Positions 14,615 through 24,174 of a stretch of DNA of 33,053 bases are shown here, piece after piece. The stretch is taken from the NCBI GenBank assembly GCA_019245115.1, contig JAFARZ010000174.1, positions 1 through 33,053 on the forward strand, in the 5' to 3' direction. This stretch comes from Streptosporangiaceae bacterium. GTDB taxonomy: Bacteria; Actinomycetota; Actinomycetes; Streptosporangiales; Streptosporangiaceae. Position 1 is the stretch's first letter. Each line of letters begins with the position of its first letter. The notes beneath the pieces were generated by a model. The model saw only the letters and a program-made list of their open reading frames with translations, did no database searches and was not told where the DNA came from. The translations under genes and the position numbers were made by a program.

Positions 14615-16021
14615 TCAGTAGGAGCGAGCAACGAACGCAACCAGATCCCGCTCCGTCGTCGACTCGGGGAGGGTGCCGTCCGGGCGTTGGAGACAGCGGA
14701 CGCTCAAGCCTTCGCCTAGTGTGCCGGTGGCTTCGGCTTCTGCGACCGCTTCGTAGGGGACTCGGGCCCAGCCCTGCTCGGCAGCCTCGCGGGCGTCCTC
14801 AAGCGTGGTCACGTCGTGGGTTCGGTCGTCGCGGCGGGTGAGGGCCTGGTGATGCAGGTTATGCTGGATCTCCTCCAGCAGTTTGGCGCACCGCGCGGTG
14901 ACGTCACCCACTGGCAGCGTGAACTTCTCCCCCGTGTCTCGGCGAACCATCGTCACGTTGCCCTCGGCCAGGTCGCGGGGACCGAGCTCGACACGCACCG
15001 GCACGCCGGCCAGCTCCCAGTCGACCACCCGGCGGCCAAAAGACGTGGCAGTGTCGCGGTCGAGGCGGACGCGCAGGCCAGCCGAGGTGAGCTCGTCGTC
15101 GAGCCGGGCGGACACGGTCGCCACCTCGTCGGACTGCTTGATGGGCACCACGACGATCTGGTCGGGTGCGATCGCAGGCGGCAGCCGCAGGCCGGAGTCG
15201 TCGCCGTGACACATGATGAGCGCGCCGACCAGACGAGTGCTCGCGCCCCACGACGTCTGCCAGACGTACTCGCGCACACCCTTCTCCGACAGGTACATCG
15301 TGTTGAAGGCCTTGGCGAAGTTCTGGCCCAGTTCGTGGCTCGTGGCCATCTGCAGCGCCTTGCCGTCGCCCATCATGCCCTCGAGCGTGTAGGTGTGGAT
15401 GGCGCCGGCGAACCGCTCGCGGTCGGTCTTCGCTCCGATGTGGACCGGCACGGCCATCAGGTCCCGAGCCACCTCGGCGTAGGGAGACAGGGCGATCCGC
15501 TGGGCGAATTCACGCGCGTCGGCCTGGTCGGCGTGGCAGGTGTGGCCCTCCTGCCAGAGGAACTCCGAGGTGCGCAGGAACAGCCGGGGCCGCATCTCCC
15601 AGCGCACGACGTTCGCCCATTGGTTGACCAGCAACGGCAGGTCCCGGTAGCTCTGCACCCACTTGGAGAAGCTGTTGTTGATCACTGTCTCTGAGGTGGG
15701 CCGCACGACGACCGGCTCCTCGAGCTCCTTGCCGCCACCCTGGGTGACCACGGCCAGCTCGGGGCTGAAGCCCTCGACGTGCTCGGCCTCCCGCTGCATG
15801 TAGCTGTGCGGGATGAACAACGGGAAGTACGCGTTGCGCACCCCTTCGGCCCGGAACCTGCGGTCCATCTCGTGCTGGATCCGCTCCCAGAGCGCGTACC
15901 CGTCAGGCCGGATGACCATCGTCCCACGCACCGGCCCGTTGTCCGCCAACTTGGCCTTAGCGACGACGTCCTGGTACCACTGCGGGAAGTTCTTCGCCTG
16001 GGGGGTGAGCACACGTGCCAT
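14615..16021 (-). CDS. proS: Prolyl-tRNA synthetase, short archaeal/eukaryote-like type
   Basis: 468 residues; charges tRNA-Pro with proline. Class II motifs are visible: motif 2 (VVRWEMRPRLFLRTSEFLWQ, about 138-157, with RPTSET at 107-112 before it) and motif 3 (SWGASTRLVGALIMCHGDDS, about 257-276), plus ATSHELGQNF (226-235). There is no insertion (editing) domain between motifs 2 and 3, and the chain ends in Tyr, both features of the archaeal/eukaryote-like type; the usual bacterial enzyme is about 570 residues. It is the last gene of the biosynthetic operon, 58 bp after the mutase gene. Since the operon activates proline, a second, self-protecting ProRS is a reasonable inference. It could instead be the cell's only ProRS, which this window cannot decide. 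Confidence 0.95.
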   Translation of the reverse strand: MARVLTPQAKNFPQWYQDVVAKAKLADNGPVRGTMVIRPDGYALWERIQHEMDRRFRAEGVRNAYFPLFIPHSYMQREAEHVEGFSPELAVVTQGGGKELEEPVVVRPTSETVINNSFSKWVQSYRDLPLLVNQWANVVRWEMRPRLFLRTSEFLWQEGHTCHADQADAREFAQRIALSPYAEVARDLMAVPVHIGAKTDRERFAGAIHTYTLEGMMGDGKALQMATSHELGQNFAKAFNTMYLSEKGVREYVWQTSWGASTRLVGALIMCHGDDSGLRLPPAIAPDQIVVVPIKQSDEVATVSARLDDELTSAGLRVRLDRDTATSFGRRVVDWELAGVPVRVELGPRDLAEGNVTMVRRDTGEKFTLPVGDVTARCAKLLEEIQHNLHHQALTRRDDRTHDVTTLEDAREAAEQGWARVPYEAVAEAEATGTLGEGLSVRCLQRPDGTLPESTTERDLVAFVARSY

Positions 16022-16079
16022 TCGCCGGAGGTTACCGGTCGCCCTCGATCAGTGAACCAGTAGCTGCCACGACCGGAGG

Positions 16080-17981
16080 TCAGCCCAACGGCCACGCGTC
16101 GAACGCGCCCCGGGCGGTCAGCGTGACATCCCGGGCCACCAGCTCGTCGAGGTGCCCGCCGTCCCGTGCGCACCGCTCGGCGACCGCGGCCCGATGCCGC
16201 TCGACCACTTCCGGTGGGAACGGCAGGTCGCCCACACCGGCCAGCCGGACCGCGCCCGAGCAGTCCCGCAGCGGCAGCACCTTCCCCGCGTTCCACCGGC
16301 TGGGTGAGAACGGTACGTCGAGCCAGCCCCTAGCTACCGCCAGTTGCACGGCGACGCTCACGACGCCGTCGGCCGCCTCAAGAGATCGGTCGATGATCGC
16401 CCGTGCCTCCGTCTCGACGAGTTGCTCCTCTGCGCCGTCGGCCACCGACGGGACCGGCCGGGGCCGTTGCCGCTCCGCCGCGCACGCCCGCTTCACGAGT
16501 ACCAGCGCGGCACCGTTGTCCCGGACGTCCGGGATCCGGACCGCCTCGACATCGGTCTTCAGCATGAGACGGACCGCCTCGCTGCGGGCTGCGGTGACCG
16601 CCGACCCCACGAGCAGCTCCCATGCCTTGGTTGCTGACCGGGGGAACGGTCCCATGTACTGGTGCCACACCACCTCGACCGACACGTCGGTGAGCCCACG
16701 CACCGCGAGGTAGGACTGGGTGACCGCGCGCATCACCCGGACGGCCGCGAGGTCCTGTGCCCGGTTGCCCTGTTCGGCATAGCCCAGCGTCACCGACTTC
16801 ACGCCGGCCTCGGCGGCGAGCAGCGCCTCGAAGACGTTGACCGCCACCGCGATGCACGGCGGCACCAGGCACGCGGTGAGGACTCCGAAGAACTCCCGGT
16901 CGATGGTGATGCCGTGCTCGGCGTGGTAGTGGCCGGCGAGCCGGTCGACGTACTGCCAGCGCTCCAGCGCCTCCCGGACTGGGTAGTCGCTGAAGTAGGG
17001 CAGGTTGTAGGACAATGCGCCGCCTTCGAAGGCGCTAATGCCCGCGGCGAAGGTCAGCTCGGCGAGCAGGCGGGGGTCGCGCGTGCTGTGCCGCACCTGC
17101 ATGGGCACTGTGGGGAACTCGCCGGCGATCGCGGCCATCCGCTCCACCCCGAGATTCACCGCCGGATAGCCGTTGAGCACCGGCGGGCTACCCGGCTCGA
17201 CTGGCGCTCCTTTGAGCAGCCGCTCGATCTCTTCGTATCGGTTGTTACGGGTGAGCGAGTCGATCTGGAAGGACAGGACGTCCGCGCCGGCGGCACGCAA
17301 TTGAGCGAAGAGCTCCCGCTGGCTGTCGTTGTCCGAGACCCCGGTCCGGGGTTGCACCAGGATCTCGCGGTCCGCCCACGCCTGCCGGTCGGCGAGCCGG
17401 GCGCACTTGGCCAGCCGGTCGGCGTTGACCGCCAAGTCTCGCGCAGACCAGCCGGTCGGCCAGGACGACAGAACCTTCTCACGCTGCTGCGGCGGCCACG
17501 GCTCGTCCTGCACCGGTAGTGGGGCTGACGGGACGTTGAGTCGTGCCTGGCGCACGCTCCCCCGGCGTGCCCGGCCCCCTGGCGCCGGAAGGCTCTCGAA
17601 GAGCATGTCGATCACAGCGCCGGCGTCCACGTAGCCGTGGCAGACCCGGTCGAACCCGAGCTCGCGCAGCTCGTCAAGCGTCTCCGGCCGGTCGTCCAGC
17701 GACGGGTAGCCGCCGAGGAACCAGAGCCGGTCGGCCACCCGGTGCTCCCGTTGCGCGCCGCGCAGGTCCTCCAGGTAGTAGCGGGCGTGTCCATCCATGT
17801 TGCTGATCAGGACCGCGTCGACGTCCCGGGCTCGCCGACACACCCGGTCCACGTCGTTCTGAGCACCGAGGAAAACCACTCGGAACCCCGACCGCAGCAG
17901 AGCGGCCCGCAGGATGGTGAGCCCTACGAAGTGGGCATCGCCGCCCACGCCAGCGAGCAGCACCGTCCGCTCGCCGCTCAT
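16080..17981 (-). CDS. Fused glutamate (methylaspartate) mutase, MutS-MutE
   Basis: 633 residues. Residues 1-135 are a B12-binding subunit: VLLAGVGGDAHFVGLTILRA holds the cobalamin-ligating D15-x-H17-x-x-G20, followed by FRVVFLGAQNDVD. Residues about 170-633 match the catalytic epsilon subunit: EILVQPRTGVSDNDSQREL, LSFQIDSLTRNNRYEEIERL, LNGYPAVNLGVERM, VRHSTRDPRLLAE and FEGGALSYNLPYFSDYPVRE. Glutamate mutase converts L-glutamate to 3-methylaspartate with adenosylcobalamin. In actinomycetes it occurs in natural-product clusters, normally as two separate genes; a fusion in the order S-E is unusual to me. ATG 17981 overlaps the PKS stop codon (ATGA). Its product has no obvious user in this window, because the only adenylation domain carries a proline code. 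Confidence 0.9.
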   Translation of the reverse strand: MSGERTVLLAGVGGDAHFVGLTILRAALLRSGFRVVFLGAQNDVDRVCRRARDVDAVLISNMDGHARYYLEDLRGAQREHRVADRLWFLGGYPSLDDRPETLDELRELGFDRVCHGYVDAGAVIDMLFESLPAPGGRARRGSVRQARLNVPSAPLPVQDEPWPPQQREKVLSSWPTGWSARDLAVNADRLAKCARLADRQAWADREILVQPRTGVSDNDSQRELFAQLRAAGADVLSFQIDSLTRNNRYEEIERLLKGAPVEPGSPPVLNGYPAVNLGVERMAAIAGEFPTVPMQVRHSTRDPRLLAELTFAAGISAFEGGALSYNLPYFSDYPVREALERWQYVDRLAGHYHAEHGITIDREFFGVLTACLVPPCIAVAVNVFEALLAAEAGVKSVTLGYAEQGNRAQDLAAVRVMRAVTQSYLAVRGLTDVSVEVVWHQYMGPFPRSATKAWELLVGSAVTAARSEAVRLMLKTDVEAVRIPDVRDNGAALVLVKRACAAERQRPRPVPSVADGAEEQLVETEARAIIDRSLEAADGVVSVAVQLAVARGWLDVPFSPSRWNAGKVLPLRDCSGAVRLAGVGDLPFPPEVVERHRAAVAERCARDGGHLDELVARDVTLTARGAFDAWPLG

Positions 17982-20900
17982 GCGGCACCTCCGTCCCGGG
18001 TGGCGGGCCCAGGGTGGAGCCGGTCGAGGATATGGCCGGCCAGCGCGGCGGGGGTCCGGTACTCGACGCAGACGTTGACTGGCAGGCCGGTGTTGAAGGA
18101 CCGAACGAGCCGGTTTCGCAGCTGGACCGCCGACAACGAGTCGAGCCCGAGCTCGCGCAGGTCTTGGTCGGGCGCCGGGTCGGTACCGAGGACGTCGACG
18201 ACCGCTACGGTGACCGTCACCGTGGCCAGCTCGAGCGCTCCGGCGGCATTACCGGCCTGGAGCATCGCGGCGAGCCGGATTCCGGCCCGTTCCTCCCCAG
18301 CCGGATCGCTGCACGGTTCCGCCGGAACCGTCACCAGATGGGCGAAGCTCCGCTCCTCGAGCGCGTTCGACCCGATGCGCCACCGGTCCCAACGGTTGGC
18401 CAGCACGGCTACTGTGCCGGTTCCGGCGCCGAGGAGCGCAGCCAGCGCCGCCTTCCCTTGGGCGGTGGTCAGGCTTCCCATGCCTGACCGTTCCAGCGCG
18501 GTTTGGGTCGCGGTGTCCCGGGCGAGGTGTCCGACCTCGCCCCACGGACCCCAGGCGATGCTCTGCCCGGGCTTGCCTTGAGCGGCTCGGGCGGCGGTGA
18601 TCGCCTCCACGACGGCGTTCGCCGCCGCGTAGTTGGCCTGGCCAGCGTTGCCGACGACGCCCGTGGCAGAGGTGAAACAGGTGAAGATGTCCAGCGATGC
18701 GCACCGGCGTAGCGCCGCGTCGAGGTTGGCGGCGCCGAATGCCTTGACCGACAGCGCGGTCCGCACCGTGTCCCGGTCCTGACGGTGCAGTGTCGCGTCC
18801 CGGAGCAGCCCGGCGGCGTGCACGACCCCGCGCAGCGGCTCGGCAGGGGTGTCGTGGCGGGATATCAGCGCGTCCACCTCGGTTCGGTTGGTGACGTCCG
18901 CGTGGTCGAAGGCGACTCGCTCGGCCGCCCGGTCACCGGCGAGTTCGGCGAGGCGGGAGCGGGTGGCCGCCCATCGGGTCTCGTCGCCAGTCCGGCCGAC
19001 CAGGACCACCCGCCCGGCGCCGCGCTGGAGCAGGATCGCGGCGGTGAGCATGCCGAGGTCGCTCAGGCCGCCGGTGATGAGGTAGCGGCCGGCGCCGTCG
19101 AGAGCCTGAGGCGAGATGGCCCGGTCGTCCACGACGATCCGGCGGACGAGCCGGGCATCACCTCGGTAGGCGACGTCCGCCTCGTCCGCCCGGGCCAGCG
19201 CGTCGAGCACGAAATCCGTCTCGCCGTCCTCCCCAGCTGGGTCGAGGTCGACCCGCATGCAGGTCAGACCTGGGAACTCGCGGCTAGCCGAGCGGGCCGC
19301 AGCTGCGACACCTGCCTGACCCAGGCAGACCGGCTCGTTGGCGGCGGTGGCCACGGCTCCCCGGGTGAACAGCCAGGTCCGGGCTGGTCCGGCCGAGCTC
19401 GCGGTGACCGCGCGGAGCACCAGTAAAGCGCGCGTGACGGCGGCTGGCGCCGAGTCCCGCAGGTCGGACTCCGCGTCGGCGTCGAGAGCGGCGAAGGAGA
19501 CGACCCCGGACAGTGGCAGTGGCGGGTTTTCGAGAAACGCGGTGAGGCCGCGGACCCAGCCCTCGTCGCCCTCGGCGTTGTCGTCGGCCGGGAGTCCCAG
19601 CTCGGCGATCGAGGACACGAGGTGGCCGTCGGCGCGCAGCCGATCGGCCACTGCCTCAGCCGTCCCGGTCGAGTCCTCGAGCAGCAGCCAGTGCCCGGCG
19701 AGCGGCCGGTCAGTACCCACAAGTTCGCGTTCCCACCGGACGCCGTAGATCGGCAATTCCGGGCTGGCGGTGTCGGCAGGGGCGTCGATCCAGTGCCTCG
19801 ACCGGTCAAAGGCATAGCCGGGCAACCGGCGCCGCACTCCGCCCGCTCCAGCGCCGACGACCGCCCAGTCGATATCGAGACCGTGTTCGTAGAGCGCCCC
19901 TACGGAACCTAGCACTGTTTCCCATGGATCGGTCCCCGGCCGCAGGCTGGGCAGCAGCGGCCGGTCCGATTCTGGGAGGGCCGTCGCATACATCCCGGAC
20001 AGCACTGGCGCCGGACCGATCTCGAGGTACCCGGTGAGCGGCAGCGCGGCCAACTGGTTGATCGCGTCGGCGAACCGGACGGTTTCCCGCAGCTGGCGCA
20101 CCCAATAGCCAGGCGTGCTGAACTCGTTACCGACAGGCGTCCCAGTCACGCTCGACACCACGGTGAGCGTGGGGGCCTTCAGTGGCACATCCCGCACGAC
20201 GTGGGCGAACTCGTCGAGTACCGCGTCGACCGCGTCGGAGTGACCGGCCGTGCCGTAGCTGAGTGGCTTGGTGCGCCCGCCGTTGGCTTCGACCCGTGCG
20301 CAGATCGCGGCAACATCGTCGGCCGGTCCGGACACGACCGTGTTGGCCGGGCCGTTCACCGCGCCAATCGACAGGCGTACGCCAAGTTCGTCGATGAGCG
20401 CCTGCGCCTGGTCGGCGTCGACGCCGAGTACGGCCATGCCTCCGTCCCCGGGCAGCCTCGCGAGTAGCCGGGACCGGGCGGCGATGATGCGGATCGCGCC
20501 ATCGATGTCGAGTACGCCTGCGGCGTGGGCGGCGGCGAACTCGCCGAGGCTGTGTCCTACAACGACGCCCGGGCTCACCCCCCACGAGCGCCACAGCTCG
20601 GTCAGTGCGACCTGCAGGACGAATTGTGCTGGCTGGGCGACGACCAAACTTGCCCCGTGGTCGCGGCCGCGGAAAAGGACGTCGGTGGCGGACACCCCGA
20701 CCTCGGCCAACATGATCGGGTCCGTCGTCTCGACCACGGCCCGGACTGGTTCGGCGCCGGCCAGGCCGCGCAGGTCGCAGGATTCGGGGAAATAGCCGGT
20801 GAACAGCATTCCGAGCGACGGTTTGCGCTCGGCGCGCACCGGCGCGCGGCGCCCGCTGGCCACCGCGCGCAGCGACCGGGCGAGGTCGTCCGGCCCGGCT

Positions 20901-22366
20901 GCGGTGAGCCCAACTCGCCAGCGCAGGTGCGCCCGGCCTTCGATCATGGTCCGCGCCACGTCCGGAAGGTTGACACCGCGCGTGCCATCGAGGAGAGCGA
21001 CCGCGGCGCCACGGACCGCCGCCGGGCTCGCGGCGCTGAGGGGCACGCACCACCGGCGGTCGGACACCGCGCTCGGGGCCGGAGGCGCCGGGGCGATGTA
21101 CTCCTCAAGGACGACGTGGGCGTTCGCCCCGCCAAGGCCGAACGCGCTGACCCCCGCTCGCCGCGGCGCACCACCGGGCGGGTCCGGCCAGGCGCCGGTC
21201 TCGGTCACCACCCGCAGCGGTCCGTCGGCGAACGGTGCGTCCGGGTGCGGTCGCTCAAAGTGCAGGCTCGGTACGAGGGTGCGGTGGTGCAGGCACAGCA
21301 GTGTCTTGATAAGTCCGGCCATGCCGGCAGCCGTGCCGAGGTGCCCGATGTTGGACTTTACCGAGCCAAGCGCGACGCTGCCAGCGGCGCCGCCGAAGAC
21401 GGTGTTGAGCCCGGACACCTCGATCGGGTCGCCGACAGGGGTCGCTGTGCCGTGGCCCTCGATGTAGCTGATGTCGGCGGGTTCGAGTCCGGCGTCGGCG
21501 ATGGCCTCGGCGATGACCGCCGCCTGCCTCCTGGCGGACGGCGCGGTCATGCCGACTTTGGCCGAGCCGTCGTTGCCGACCGCGCTGCCCTGGATGACGC
21601 CGAGGACCGGATCCCCGTCGCGTTCCGCGTCCTCCAGCAGCTTGAGCACCACTACCCCTGCACCAGAACCGAACACAGTGCCTGTCGCGGCGGCGTCGTA
21701 GCTGCGGCAGTGGCCGTCGTTCGACAGCACCAGTCCCGGCTCCTGGCCGTGTCGGCTCAGCTGGGGCACCGAGGCGCTCGCGGCGCCGGCGAGCGCCACG
21801 TCGCACTCACCATTGAGGAGGCTCTGCACCGCGAGGTGCACGGCGTACAGACCGGTTGCGCACGCCGCCTGCACCGTCATCACCGGTCCGCGCAAGTCGA
21901 GGTGGTAGGCGACCCGGCTGCTGAGGTACTCCTTGTCGGCGGACAGCAGCATTTGCAGGTCGGTGCCGTCGTCCACGAACGTCCGATCAGTGCGCCGCCG
22001 CGCGCTCGGCAGGACATTGTTGATCAAATAGCTGGACAGGCCACTGCCTCCGAACAGGCCGACGAGCCCGGGTGGCGAAATCGGCGGCAGGCCGGCGGAC
22101 TCGAGTGCCCACCAGCAGCACTCGAGGAACATTCGGTGCTGAGGGTCCAACAGCGCGGCCTCCCGCGCCGACATCCGGAACAGGTGGGTGTCGAATCCCT
22201 CGACGTCGTCCACCACCCCGCCCGCCCGGACCAACTCGCCATTGTCGTATTCCCGAGTGACGCAGTCGTGGCCGGCGACCAGGTTGGCCCAGAACCGGTC
22301 GAGGCCGGCAGCTTCCGGCAGGCGGCAGGCGGCACCGACTACGGCTATCGCACGGCTCTCAGTCAC
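17978..22366 (-). CDS. Type I polyketide synthase module KS-AT-KR-ACP
   Basis: 1462 residues. KS 5-425, with active-site C169 (VQAACATGL), H305 (EGHGTAT) and H342 (NIGHLG). AT about 515-800, with S606 in GHSLGE; the usual GQGSQ block is degenerate (LFTGYFPES, 521-529), and the specificity motif normally read as HAFH or YASH is TAGH (706-709), so the extender unit is uncertain (GHSLGE leans to malonyl). KR about 870-1300, with nucleotide motif TGGLSDLG (about 1098-1105), S1233 and Y1246. ACP with S1410 (LGLDSL). No DH, ER, condensation or thioesterase domain. It is coupled to the A-PCP gene before it (ATG 22366 overlaps that stop codon). One condensation with a prolyl starter and keto reduction would give a beta-hydroxy acid on a pyrrolidine ring. 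Confidence 0.95.
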   Translation of the reverse strand: MTESRAIAVVGAACRLPEAAGLDRFWANLVAGHDCVTREYDNGELVRAGGVVDDVEGFDTHLFRMSAREAALLDPQHRMFLECCWWALESAGLPPISPPGLVGLFGGSGLSSYLINNVLPSARRRTDRTFVDDGTDLQMLLSADKEYLSSRVAYHLDLRGPVMTVQAACATGLYAVHLAVQSLLNGECDVALAGAASASVPQLSRHGQEPGLVLSNDGHCRSYDAAATGTVFGSGAGVVVLKLLEDAERDGDPVLGVIQGSAVGNDGSAKVGMTAPSARRQAAVIAEAIADAGLEPADISYIEGHGTATPVGDPIEVSGLNTVFGGAAGSVALGSVKSNIGHLGTAAGMAGLIKTLLCLHHRTLVPSLHFERPHPDAPFADGPLRVVTETGAWPDPPGGAPRRAGVSAFGLGGANAHVVLEEYIAPAPPAPSAVSDRRWCVPLSAASPAAVRGAAVALLDGTRGVNLPDVARTMIEGRAHLRWRVGLTAAGPDDLARSLRAVASGRRAPVRAERKPSLGMLFTGYFPESCDLRGLAGAEPVRAVVETTDPIMLAEVGVSATDVLFRGRDHGASLVVAQPAQFVLQVALTELWRSWGVSPGVVVGHSLGEFAAAHAAGVLDIDGAIRIIAARSRLLARLPGDGGMAVLGVDADQAQALIDELGVRLSIGAVNGPANTVVSGPADDVAAICARVEANGGRTKPLSYGTAGHSDAVDAVLDEFAHVVRDVPLKAPTLTVVSSVTGTPVGNEFSTPGYWVRQLRETVRFADAINQLAALPLTGYLEIGPAPVLSGMYATALPESDRPLLPSLRPGTDPWETVLGSVGALYEHGLDIDWAVVGAGAGGVRRRLPGYAFDRSRHWIDAPADTASPELPIYGVRWERELVGTDRPLAGHWLLLEDSTGTAEAVADRLRADGHLVSSIAELGLPADDNAEGDEGWVRGLTAFLENPPLPLSGVVSFAALDADAESDLRDSAPAAVTRALLVLRAVTASSAGPARTWLFTRGAVATAANEPVCLGQAGVAAAARSASREFPGLTCMRVDLDPAGEDGETDFVLDALARADEADVAYRGDARLVRRIVVDDRAISPQALDGAGRYLITGGLSDLGMLTAAILLQRGAGRVVLVGRTGDETRWAATRSRLAELAGDRAAERVAFDHADVTNRTEVDALISRHDTPAEPLRGVVHAAGLLRDATLHRQDRDTVRTALSVKAFGAANLDAALRRCASLDIFTCFTSATGVVGNAGQANYAAANAVVEAITAARAAQGKPGQSIAWGPWGEVGHLARDTATQTALERSGMGSLTTAQGKAALAALLGAGTGTVAVLANRWDRWRIGSNALEERSFAHLVTVPAEPCSDPAGEERAGIRLAAMLQAGNAAGALELATVTVTVAVVDVLGTDPAPDQDLRELGLDSLSAVQLRNRLVRSFNTGLPVNVCVEYRTPAALAGHILDRLHPGPATRDGGAA

Positions 22367-24174
22367 GACGTCGCCCTCCGGTCGCGGCGCGCCTCCCGGC
22401 GAGCGGACTGAGCTCGGGTATGCACGTTGCGTCTCCTTGCCCGCACCCCCGCGTCGTCCGCCGCCTGCGGCACCGTTGGGGAGAGCGCCCTGGACAAAGA
22501 CGCCACGGTGGGGTTGTCGTAGAACATGACCACCGGCAACTCCGTCGCCAGCGTGTCGGCGATGAGCGTGATTACTCGGGCCGCTCGCGCGGAGGTGCCG
22601 CCGATGTCGAAGAAGTTCTCGTTCCAGGTGAAGTCGCGGTGGCCGAGGACCCGCTCGAACGCGTCTGATACCAGCGACTCGATTCCCTGGGCGGCGGTCG
22701 GCAATGGGCTCGGCGCCCGGTCCGGCCGTGCGGCCAACGCCGCGGCCGCTGCGCGGTCGAGCTTGCCGTTGACCGTGATCGGCAGCCGTTCGAGCATGTG
22801 CAGCCGTCCCGGCACCGAGTAGCTGGGCAGCCGCTCTGCCAGGAAGTCGCGGATCTCTCGCCCGGTGACGCGCTCTCCAGCGAGGGAGACGAGGTAGGCC
22901 ACCAGATCCCGCTCGCCCGCTACGTCCACCGCGTCGACTGCGCTCTGGGCGAGCTGGGGGTGCTGGGCGAGGTGCGCCTCGACCTCGTCGAGTTCCACTC
23001 GGTAGCCGCGGATCTTTACTTGGCGGTCCCGCCGCCCGTGGAATACGAGTACCGCGTTCCGCCAGGCTACGAGGTCGCCGGTGCGGTAGCCGCGCTGCTC
23101 GCCCGCGCCGACGAAACGCTCAGCGGTGAGGTCCGGTCGGCCGACGTAGCCCCGGGCGAGCTGCGGGCCGCCGACAACCAGCTCGCCCTGCCCGGAGGGG
23201 TCAGCGTCGGCGATCTCGAGCCGGACATGTGGCAGTGGCCGCCCGATCGGTGCGACGTCCGGCCAACGAGCCGGGTCTCCGGCGAGCACGTGGGTGGTGA
23301 CGACGTGGGTCTCGGCGGGGCCATAGTGGTTGTGCAGCCTCGCGCCGGACAGTCGGCTGAACCAGCCGCGCACCGCGGGCGTGACCAGCAGCTGGTCCCC
23401 CGCGCAGATGACGTCGCGCAGCGGCTCGCCATCGCCGCGGCGGTGGGCACGTTCGGCGATCGGCTGGAGCGCGGCGATGGGCAGGAACAGCCGATGGACA
23501 TTGTGGACGCGCACCAGTTCGAGCAGCCGGGTCGGGTCGCGCCTGGTCTGTTCGTCGACCACCACGAGGGTGCCGCCACAGAACAGCGTCGCGAGCACTT
23601 CCTGGATGGCGACGTCGAATCCGACCGCGGCGAACAGAGCGGTGCGCACACCGGTTTGGTCCTCGAGCTGGTGCCATCGGGCGAGCCGGGCGACGGCCGA
23701 GGCGGGCATCTCGATGCCTTTGGGTCGACCGGTCGAGCCGGAGGTGAACACGATGTAGGCGATGTCGGCCGGTGGCAACGGCGCTATCCCATCTCCGGTC
23801 CTACCGCCGACTTCCGTCACCGATACGTCCTCGACCCAGCTCGGCCGGTCGCCGTCCGGCACGAGCACCACGTCGGCCCGCGCGGTCGACACCATCTCGC
23901 GGAGCCGCGCGGGCGGCTGGGTCGGGTCCAGCGCGAGGTAGGTGCAACCGGCCCACCATGTCGCGAGCATGCCGACGACCCCGTCGATACTGCGCGGTGT
24001 GGCCAGCCCGACCACCGAACCGGGTCCCGGTCCGGCGGCCAGCCGGGCCGCGAGCGCCGCCACCCGCTCACCGAGCTCTCGGTAGGTGAGTTCTTCCGCC
24101 CCAGCGACCACGGCGACCTGGTCGGGTGCCCCGGCGCTGCGGTCGGCTAGTTCCTGGGATAGGTGCGGGCTCAT
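22363..24174 (-). CDS. NRPS adenylation-carrier protein (A-PCP), proline code
   Basis: 603 residues; activates an amino acid and loads it on its own carrier domain. A domain about 10-480: A3 IVFTSGSTGRPKG (141-153), A5 NHYGPAET (282-289), A7 YRTGDL (363-368), A8 RGYRVELDEVE (389-399), A10 NGKLD (469-473). Aligned with GrsA, the ten specificity residues are D187, V188, Q191, F230, I256, A258, H283, V291, V292 and K471, i.e. DVQFIAHVVK, the established L-proline pattern (DVQ-x-IAHVVK). PCP about 490-565 with S528 in FFDIGGTSA. The C-terminal 35 residues are basic and may dock to the PKS. There is no condensation domain. ATG 24174 follows the dioxygenase stop codon without a gap. Confidence 0.95.
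   Translation of the reverse strand: MSPHLSQELADRSAGAPDQVAVVAGAEELTYRELGERVAALAARLAAGPGPGSVVGLATPRSIDGVVGMLATWWAGCTYLALDPTQPPARLREMVSTARADVVLVPDGDRPSWVEDVSVTEVGGRTGDGIAPLPPADIAYIVFTSGSTGRPKGIEMPASAVARLARWHQLEDQTGVRTALFAAVGFDVAIQEVLATLFCGGTLVVVDEQTRRDPTRLLELVRVHNVHRLFLPIAALQPIAERAHRRGDGEPLRDVICAGDQLLVTPAVRGWFSRLSGARLHNHYGPAETHVVTTHVLAGDPARWPDVAPIGRPLPHVRLEIADADPSGQGELVVGGPQLARGYVGRPDLTAERFVGAGEQRGYRTGDLVAWRNAVLVFHGRRDRQVKIRGYRVELDEVEAHLAQHPQLAQSAVDAVDVAGERDLVAYLVSLAGERVTGREIRDFLAERLPSYSVPGRLHMLERLPITVNGKLDRAAAAALAARPDRAPSPLPTAAQGIESLVSDAFERVLGHRDFTWNENFFDIGGTSARAARVITLIADTLATELPVVMFYDNPTVASLSRALSPTVPQAADDAGVRARRRNVHTRAQSARREARRDRRATS

Noticed and set aside
18249..22411. Long plus-strand frames opposite the PKS and NRPS genes (up to 628 codons)
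   Set aside because: They are antisense shadows caused by GC-rich codon bias; the minus-strand frames carry all the KS, AT, KR, ACP and A-domain motifs.
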